Source: a virus | Virus record (IMG/VR): IMGVR_UViG_3300013104_000071 | Span: 1 to 25,578 of that record | DNA: 25,578 nucleotides | Strand: one strand, 5' to 3' | Part shown: positions 21,061-25,578 of the stretch, piece by piece | How the letters are laid out: each line of letters starts with the position of its first letter | Position numbering within the stretch: position 1 is the stretch's first letter | Notes under the pieces: model-generated | The model's database searches: none | What the model was told of the DNA's origin: nothing | Seen by the model: only the letters and a program-made list of their open reading frames with translations | Translations under genes and position numbers: made by a program

Positions 21061-21408
21061 ATGGCCTTCGACTTCGCCGCCGCGAAGAACCGCACACGCC
21101 GGGCTGTCATGGACACGCTCGGCGTTGATGCGTTGTACAAGGACGACTCGATGAGTGCCCCGGTCGCGATCCGCGCTCGGTGGCATTCCAAGATCGACCG
21201 CTTCGGCGACATGGGCAACGCTGGCTATGCTGAAGTGATCGAGGGGATCGAGCGTGTGATCCTCGGCATCGAGCAGGCCCGCTCTTTGAACGTGTCGCGG
21301 GGTGGTGTTATCACGTTCCCAACGCTGGGCGGCAACTCGGTTACGCTCGAGGCGATGGAACCCAAGGACGGCCCTATCGAGGAGATCTGGTCGGTGACAT
21401 CAACATGA
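21061..21408 (+). CDS. Head-tail joining protein, lambda FII-like, 115 aa
   Basis: This is a head-tail connector thought to create the tail binding site on the filled head. The length is close to lambda gpFII (117 aa). The N-terminal helix region (FDFAAAKNRTRRAVMDTLGV) and the beta-rich remainder (IRARWHSKID, VITFPTLGGNSVTLEAMEP) match FII-family layout, and the position between the FI-slot gene and the Z-like gene agrees. The start lies 1 bp after the upstream stop and the stop overlaps the next ATG (ATGA), so it is translationally coupled on both sides. Confidence 0.78.
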   Translation: MAFDFAAAKNRTRRAVMDTLGVDALYKDDSMSAPVAIRARWHSKIDRFGDMGNAGYAEVIEGIERVILGIEQARSLNVSRGGVITFPTLGGNSVTLEAMEPKDGPIEEIWSVTST

Positions 21409-22025
21409 GCGTGAGCGTAGTCTCGGACCTATTCCCCGAGATCGAGAAATACTTTGACGGGCTGCCCGGTGTTACCACTGAGGCGGCCCGAATTGCTTTA
21501 AACGACACCGCACGCGGGCCGGCCCTCGGGTTGGCGCGTATGCAAATGAACAGCGAGATCAACTTCCCGGCCGGCTACCTCAAGGGGCCGCGACTGGGCG
21601 TGTCGAAGCTGGCACGCAATGCCGATCTCGAGGCAGTCATCACCGGCCGCGACAGGCCGACGTCGCTCGCCCGCTTCGCCACATCCGGCAGCATCGGCGG
21701 GAAAAACGGCGTCACGGTGGAAGTGGGCAAGGGCAAATCGCGACATCTGCGCCGGGCGTTTATGGTGAAGCTCAAAGCAGGCAAAACCATGGACGGTTCC
21801 ACCTTCAACGTCGGGCTGGCGATCCGGCTGGCCCAGGGCGAGAAGTTGCTCAATCGCCACCTGCCGGCCAACACGAGCAGCAGTTCACTCGGCAACGGCG
21901 TGGTGCTGCTCTACGGCCCGTCTGTAGATCAGGTGTTCAAGGCGGTGGCCGCTGACATCGCGCCCGACGTGGCCAACGAGCTGAGCAAAGAGTTCTTCCG
22001 ACAATTCGACAGGCTTACCCGATGA
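21405..22025 (+). CDS. Minor tail protein, lambda gpZ-like, 206 aa
   Basis: This is a likely tail completion or connector protein at the head-proximal end of the tail. The length is close to lambda gpZ (192 aa). The N-terminal helix with ARIALNDTARGPALGLARMQM and the later basic GKGKSRHLRRAFMVKLKAGK resemble the prophage minor tail Z family. It starts with ATGA overlap on FII and ends overlapping the U-like gene (ATGA at 22022-22025). HK97 gp10-type connectors are an alternative family with a similar role. Confidence 0.75.
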   Translation: MSVSVVSDLFPEIEKYFDGLPGVTTEAARIALNDTARGPALGLARMQMNSEINFPAGYLKGPRLGVSKLARNADLEAVITGRDRPTSLARFATSGSIGGKNGVTVEVGKGKSRHLRRAFMVKLKAGKTMDGSTFNVGLAIRLAQGEKLLNRHLPANTSSSSLGNGVVLLYGPSVDQVFKAVAADIAPDVANELSKEFFRQFDRLTR

Positions 22026-22543
22026 TCCCATTAAAACTTTCCGTACTGCAGCGCCTCACCGCGTTGCTCGAGCAAGCGGCCGGCCCTGACGAATCGGGCC
22101 AACCTTACAACCTGCAGGGCCAGGTCTTCCGAGGCCGTGTTGAGTTCGGCGAAGAGACCACCTTGCCGGCCCTGTCCATCCTCGAGGCACCGATGCCCGA
22201 CCCGGGAATATTCGGCGGCGAGGGCGAGATGCTGAGCGAGAACTGGACGCTGCTGATCCAAGGCTGGGCGAAAGATGACAAGAGCAATCCCAGCGATCCG
22301 GCCTACTATTTAGCATCGGCAGTCAGTGCCCAGCTCGGCAGAATCACCGCGACTCGTGATGACGCTTCGGGCCGCCCACTCGACCCCGTGACCCACCTTC
22401 TCGGTGGTACAATCATCGGCATCGAGGTTGGCGGTTCTGTCGTTCGCCCGCTCGATGCCAAAACCTCAAGCCGGGCGTTCTTCTATCTTCCGATCAGGAT
22501 CCGCCTTGCCAACGCTGTCAGCGATCCGTATCTTCCGGCCTGA
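22022..22543 (+). CDS. Tail terminator protein, lambda gpU-like, 173 aa
   Basis: This protein is expected to cap the tail tube and stop its polymerisation. It starts MIPLKLSVLQRLTALLEQA and contains a beta-rich core (RGRVEFGEETTLPALSILEA, and WTLLIQGWAKDD) typical of gpU-type tail terminators. The position between Z and the tube gene is the lambda order. At 173 aa it is longer than lambda gpU (131 aa). It overlaps the Z-like gene by 4 bp, and a 31-bp gap with AGAGG (22563-22567) leads to the tube gene. Confidence 0.75.
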   Translation: MIPLKLSVLQRLTALLEQAAGPDESGQPYNLQGQVFRGRVEFGEETTLPALSILEAPMPDPGIFGGEGEMLSENWTLLIQGWAKDDKSNPSDPAYYLASAVSAQLGRITATRDDASGRPLDPVTHLLGGTIIGIEVGGSVVRPLDAKTSSRAFFYLPIRIRLANAVSDPYLPA

Positions 22544-22574
22544 CGCACCTACAAACCGATAAAGAGGCATAACC

Positions 22575-23363
22575 ATGCGCAACCCAGGCGGCAAGAACTA
22601 CACGCTCGGCAGCGGCAAGCTGTACTTCGCGATGTACAAGGCGGGAACTCAGACCCCGGAAGGTTATCGCTACTTCGGTAACACCCCTGAGTTCACCAAC
22701 AGCAGCGAACACGAGGAACTCGAACACTTCGATTCCGACAACGGCCAACGCTTCAAGGACGACTCGGTCACGCTGACCAACAGCAGCTCGGGTGCCTTCA
22801 CCACCGACAACATCAGCCTCGAAAACGTGGCCATGTACTACCTCGGTGACGTGTCCAAGTACACCCAACTGGCCGGCACTGCCGTAACCGAGACCCTCGC
22901 GGTCAAGCGCGGTCGTTACTACCAACTGGGCGTCACCGAAGCTAACCCGGCCGGTACTCGCCACATCACCAACGTCAACTTCAAGATCGGCGTTGCGACG
23001 GTTGCCATTCCGGACAACATCGAGCTGGATCTCGAGACCGGTCGCTTCTACGTTGAAGACGACGCCCCGGGCATCCTTGCTGCAGGTGTTGATCTGATCG
23101 TGACCTACGACCAGGTTGCATACACGCAAGACCGCATCATCAGCAAGAACAACAGCATCGTCGGTGCCCTGTTCTTCGAGTGCACCAGCAAGAAGGGTCT
23201 CAAGTTCGACTACACCTGGCCGTATGTCAAAATCTCCCCGGATGGCGACTACAACCTCAAGTCGATGGAAGACTGGTCGGCGATGTCGTTCACCGTCGAG
23301 TTCCTGCAGAAGTCCGGACTCGAAACCGTCTACATCACCGACCGCGGTGTTGCTACCGTATAA
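22575..23363 (+). CDS. Major tail tube protein, lambda gpV-like, 262 aa
   Basis: This is the subunit of the tail tube. The protein is beta-rich with many Asn/Thr/Ser (FTNSSEHEELEHFDSDNGQR, VTLTNSSSGAFTTDNIS), as expected of tube proteins. Its C-terminal part includes GLKFDYTWPYVKISPDGDYN and MSFTVEFLQKSG, a pattern seen in siphophage tube proteins. The length is near lambda gpV (246 aa). There is no obvious C-terminal Ig-like domain. The ATG at 22575 follows AGAGG and the gene uses highly preferred codons, consistent with high expression. It is followed within 12 bp by the chaperone gene. Confidence 0.85.
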   Translation: MRNPGGKNYTLGSGKLYFAMYKAGTQTPEGYRYFGNTPEFTNSSEHEELEHFDSDNGQRFKDDSVTLTNSSSGAFTTDNISLENVAMYYLGDVSKYTQLAGTAVTETLAVKRGRYYQLGVTEANPAGTRHITNVNFKIGVATVAIPDNIELDLETGRFYVEDDAPGILAAGVDLIVTYDQVAYTQDRIISKNNSIVGALFFECTSKKGLKFDYTWPYVKISPDGDYNLKSMEDWSAMSFTVEFLQKSGLETVYITDRGVATV

Positions 23364-23375
23364 GGAAATGCACCT

Positions 23376-23885
23376 ATGGCACTCTCGGATTTCGTCCCTG
23401 AGTGCCGTCAGGTCAAGGTTGATGGCAAGGATCTGTTTAGCGTCCACGCCATCAACCTTGAAACCCTGGCGGTACTTGTTCAAACCCACTTCCCCGACCT
23501 CGAACACGTCTTTGCGATCCTCATGGATGGCGAAGTCGAAGGCGAGACCCTTCCTGCTCAACTGCAGCGCATCTCTCAAGGCATGGCCATGCGTGCCCCG
23601 AGCTTGCTGGCCAACATCATCGCGGTCTGCAGCAACGAGCCGATGTCTGAAGCCCTGGTCAACAACGCCCGTCGTCTGCCCTTCCCGGTGCAGGTCGAGG
23701 CGATGATGCAGATCGGCACGCTGACCTTCGAGGAGGCTGGCGGCGTAAAAAAAGCAATCGAATCTCTGATCGTGCTGATGGCGACTCTTCGGATGAAGAA
23801 AGCCAGGGCGACCGCGGCGGTGGCGCCGGAGATTCCTACGAGTCAACCTTCCACCGTCTCTACGTCGGCCTTCGCCGTGACGTGA
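23376..23885 (+). CDS. Tail assembly chaperone, lambda gpG-like, 169 aa
   Basis: This is a chaperone that coats the tape measure during tail assembly. The first 125 residues are helical and acidic (ALSDFVPECRQVKVDGKDLF, EHVFAILMDGEVEGETLPAQ). After the frameshift site at 23747-23753 the zero frame continues as a low-complexity tail (AVAPEIPTSQPSTVSTSAFA) and stops at 23885. A minority of ribosomes should shift to -1 and make the longer G-T fusion. It lies between the tube gene and tape measure as in lambda. Confidence 0.85.
   Translation: MALSDFVPECRQVKVDGKDLFSVHAINLETLAVLVQTHFPDLEHVFAILMDGEVEGETLPAQLQRISQGMAMRAPSLLANIIAVCSNEPMSEALVNNARRLPFPVQVEAMMQIGTLTFEEAGGVKKAIESLIVLMATLRMKKARATAAVAPEIPTSQPSTVSTSAFAVT
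23731..23753 (+). promoter_or_regulatory. Programmed -1 frameshift signal (SD-like stimulator plus A AAA AAA slip site)
   Basis: The heptamer A AAA AAA at 23747-23753 is in the X XXY YYZ register of the G-like frame (codons AAA AAA at 23748-23753). AGGAGG at 23731-23736 lies exactly 10 nt upstream, the same geometry as the stimulatory Shine-Dalgarno in E. coli dnaX. After slipping, the -1 frame is open from 23753 to 24091. I did not find a clear downstream hairpin by eye. Confidence 0.8.
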
Positions 23886-24094
23886 GTTTGCTGTTAGCTG
23901 AGGGGCACCCTAACGCTCGACGCTATCCTATCGGTATGATGTGGTCAGAAGCCCGGCTCTGCCGCCAACGGATTAACCACCGGTTGGTACAAGAGGTCAT
24001 GCTTATTCAGTCGGCGGTGTCTACCGTTATGGGTGGTAAGCCAGCGGCGAAGAACTTCAACGAATTGACCGATAGGATCGCCACCAGTGACTGA
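23753..24094 (+). CDS. Second tail chaperone frame (gpT-like), expressed by -1 frameshift
   Basis: From the slip site the -1 frame reads without a stop for 113 codons to TGA 24092-24094. It starts with an acidic, Gly-rich linker (DGDSSDEESQGDRGGGAGDS) and continues into a folded-looking part (YESTFHRLYVGLRRDVSLLL, then HPNARRYPIGMMWSEARLCR). The fusion with the first 126 residues of the upstream gene would be about 239 aa, comparable to lambda gpG-T (279 aa). The only stand-alone start inside it (GTG 23882) lacks a convincing ribosome binding site and would cut the conserved-looking YESTFHRL segment, so frameshifting is the better explanation. The end overlaps the tape measure start by 8 bp. 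Confidence 0.78.
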   Translation, partial: SNRISDRADGDSSDEESQGDRGGGAGDSYESTFHRLYVGLRRDVSLLLAEGHPNARRYPIGMMWSEARLCRQRINHRLVQEVMLIQSAVSTVMGGKPAAKNFNELTDRIATSD

Positions 24095-25578
24095 CCAGAC
24101 CCGTGATGTCGAACTTGTAATCAGGGCCAAGAACCTCACCAAAAAAACTCTGACGGATGTCCGCAAGGAGATCGAAGAGGTCAACGCTGCACTGGACGAC
24201 CAGGTCGAAGCCAGTAAGCGTGGTGAGGGTTCTCTCAAGGATCTGAGCAAAGGCTATGGGAAGCTCGAGGACGCGATGAAGGCGTTGCTCGGGCAGCAGG
24301 CCGTAATCAAGAACTTCGAGGCCCAGGCAGCTCGACTCAAGGATCTGCAGGATGCGCTCGGCGCGGCATCGACCCGCCTGAAAGACCATCAAGCCGCCAT
24401 GGAAGGCAGCGAGAAGGTCACCAAACGGCAAACCGCTCAGCTCGCGACCTACCAGAAGGCGGTCGAGAAAGCTGAGGCTGCCGTCGGCAACCAGGCCACC
24501 CGCCTCGCCGCTACCCGCAAAGAAGGTGAAGCTCTCGGCCTCGCGATGAACGACCTGGTCGGATCGCAGGATCGCTTGCTCGCCACCGGCCGCCAGCTCG
24601 CCATCGTCACCGAGAAGCAAAGCGCGGCCTACGACAACTTCGCAGCGAACATCCGTGACGCCAATCGTGCGCAGAAGGAAATGGCCGACGCTGCCGCCTT
24701 CCAGAAAGCCGCCGACGAGGCCGCACGGCTCAACAAGGCCGCGCAGTACGTTCAATTCTGGACCCAACAACTGGATCAGCTCGACGCCGCCCAGCGCCGG
24801 GCCGACGCCTCGAGCAACCTCAACGCCATGGCCGACAACGCACTGGCGGCGGCTCGCGGCTTCACCACCCTGGCCAACTCGACAAAGGCGTTCGTCAAGA
24901 ACAACCAGGACGTCACCCGGTCACTGCGCGACATCCTCGATCCGTCCCAGCAGGCCGTGGCCAACCTGAGCGGCGTTGAGGACCAGATCAACCAGGTCAA
25001 CTCGGCAGCACTGGCCGCCAACGGCCCGATGACATCCTACCGCCAGCAGGTCAAGCTGCTCGCCGACGCCAACAAAGCGTTGTCCGGCACCGCCAGCGGC
25101 ATCGACACGTTCCGTCAGCAGGTCACCGCGTTGCGTGCGGCCCGCGAGGAGTTCGTGCGCAACCGTACAGCGCTGCGCGATTACGCCGCCAGCGTGCGTT
25201 CGGCCGATCAGCCTACCGCTGAGATGGCTGCCGAGCTGAAACGCCTAGAATCGGCGCTGGCGGCCTCAGCCACGGCCTACCAAACCCAGGCCGCTGCCGC
25301 CCGCACGACCCAGGCCACATTGCGCGCTGCCGGTGTCGCCACGAACGACCTTGCCGGTGCCCAGGCTCGACTGGTCACGTCGGCCCGCCAAAGCGTCACC
25401 GCACTGCAGAACCTCGACACCGCGGCGAAGCGGTTCGGCACGTCGGCCGCTGGCGCGAGCGAAGGGCTCAACCTGTTCGAGTCCAACGGGCGAACCGCGC
25501 TGTCGTTCATGCAACGCCTACGCGGTGAGGTGCTGGCACTGGCTGCCGGTTACGCGGGCCTGCAGGGCGCCGTCGGCC
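24087..25578 (+). CDS. Tail tape measure protein (partial, 5' end)
   Basis: This is the start of the long protein that sets tail length and lies inside the tube. The GTG at 24087 follows AGGA (24074-24077) with a 9-nt spacer and overlaps the T-like frame. 497 codons are visible and the frame runs open past the end of the window. The sequence is almost entirely helical and coiled-coil: an N-terminal RDVELVIRAKNLTKKTLTDV, then heptad-rich Ala/Gln/Leu/Lys stretches. The last visible residues (SFMQRLRGEVLALAAGYAGL) begin the first hydrophobic segment, common in tape measures. Opposite-strand frames here are shadows. Confidence 0.9.
   Translation, partial: MTDQTRDVELVIRAKNLTKKTLTDVRKEIEEVNAALDDQVEASKRGEGSLKDLSKGYGKLEDAMKALLGQQAVIKNFEAQAARLKDLQDALGAASTRLKDHQAAMEGSEKVTKRQTAQLATYQKAVEKAEAAVGNQATRLAATRKEGEALGLAMNDLVGSQDRLLATGRQLAIVTEKQSAAYDNFAANIRDANRAQKEMADAAAFQKAADEAARLNKAAQYVQFWTQQLDQLDAAQRRADASSNLNAMADNALAAARGFTTLANSTKAFVKNNQDVTRSLRDILDPSQQAVANLSGVEDQINQVNSAALAANGPMTSYRQQVKLLADANKALSGTASGIDTFRQQVTALRAAREEFVRNRTALRDYAASVRSADQPTAEMAAELKRLESALAASATAYQTQAAAARTTQATLRAAGVATNDLAGAQARLVTSARQSVTALQNLDTAAKRFGTSAAGASEGLNLFESNGRTALSFMQRLRGEVLALAAGYAGLQGAVG

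Noticed and set aside
22518-23846. 442-codon minus-strand frame across the tail tube and chaperone genes
   Set aside because: It mirrors two well-supported plus-strand genes and has no family signal.
23882-24094. Stand-alone 70-codon gene starting at GTG 23882
   Set aside because: The frame is open back to the slip site with protein-like sequence upstream and no convincing ribosome binding site, so it is better explained as the -1 frameshift extension.

Overview
The window is a stretch of a tailed double-stranded DNA phage (or prophage) with a long, non-contractile (siphovirus) tail. The evidence is an unbroken lambda-ordered head and tail block (small terminase, large terminase, gpW, portal, protease with nested scaffold, gpD, gpE, FI-position protein, FII, Z, U, V, G/T, tape measure) next to a large phage-encoded replication block. 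The high GC content, Shine-Dalgarno spacing and strong GC3 bias suggest a proteobacterial host, possibly Pseudomonas-like. The gene set (Prim-Pol/helicase, DUF2800 nuclease, DUF2815 SSB, DNA polymerase, VRR-NUC, SNF2 helicase, lambda-type head genes) recalls the chi-like/Enc34-like phages. That affiliation is inference from gene content only.

Layout. (1) 1-2118: tightly overlapping, rightward small genes of unknown function, several with membrane segments. A near-consensus sigma70 promoter at 1170-1198 has a 9-bp dyad over its -10/start region, and the block ends at an intrinsic terminator. (2) About 2123-3222: a 1.1-kb stretch with no convincing gene. It holds G-rich DNA, a 25-bp tandem duplication, and a dispersed GGGGCCGA repeat family in both orientations flanking AT-rich DNA, which makes it the best origin candidate here. 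(3) 3223-6054, leftward: a Cro/YdaS-like regulator followed 7 nt later by an 840-residue primase-polymerase/helicase with its own terminator. (4) 6133-12948, rightward: a promoter, an acidic-tailed protein, a Cas4/RecB-like nuclease (DUF2800), an SSB (DUF2815), a tandem hairpin/terminator, a compact family B DNA polymerase, a VRR-NUC nuclease and an SNF2-type helicase, closed by a terminator. (5) 12960-25578, rightward: a putative promoter/operator, a small HTH protein and the complete lambda-like morphogenesis order, running off the window inside the tape measure gene.

How it works together: the two divergent early transcripts supply a nearly complete replisome. The late transcript supplies packaging, capsid and tail functions. 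Two translational recoding or overlap devices are visible in the late block. One is an in-frame internal start that would produce a separate scaffold protein from the protease gene. The other is a -1 frameshift site (A AAA AAA with an AGGAGG exactly 10 nt upstream) that would fuse the two tail-assembly chaperone frames. A further unusual feature is that several replication proteins end in very similar acidic tips (DDDL, DDDL, DEDL, VEDL, EEEDF), reminiscent of SSB C-terminal docking peptides. No tRNA, CRISPR array, insertion sequence, integrase or lysis gene was found.
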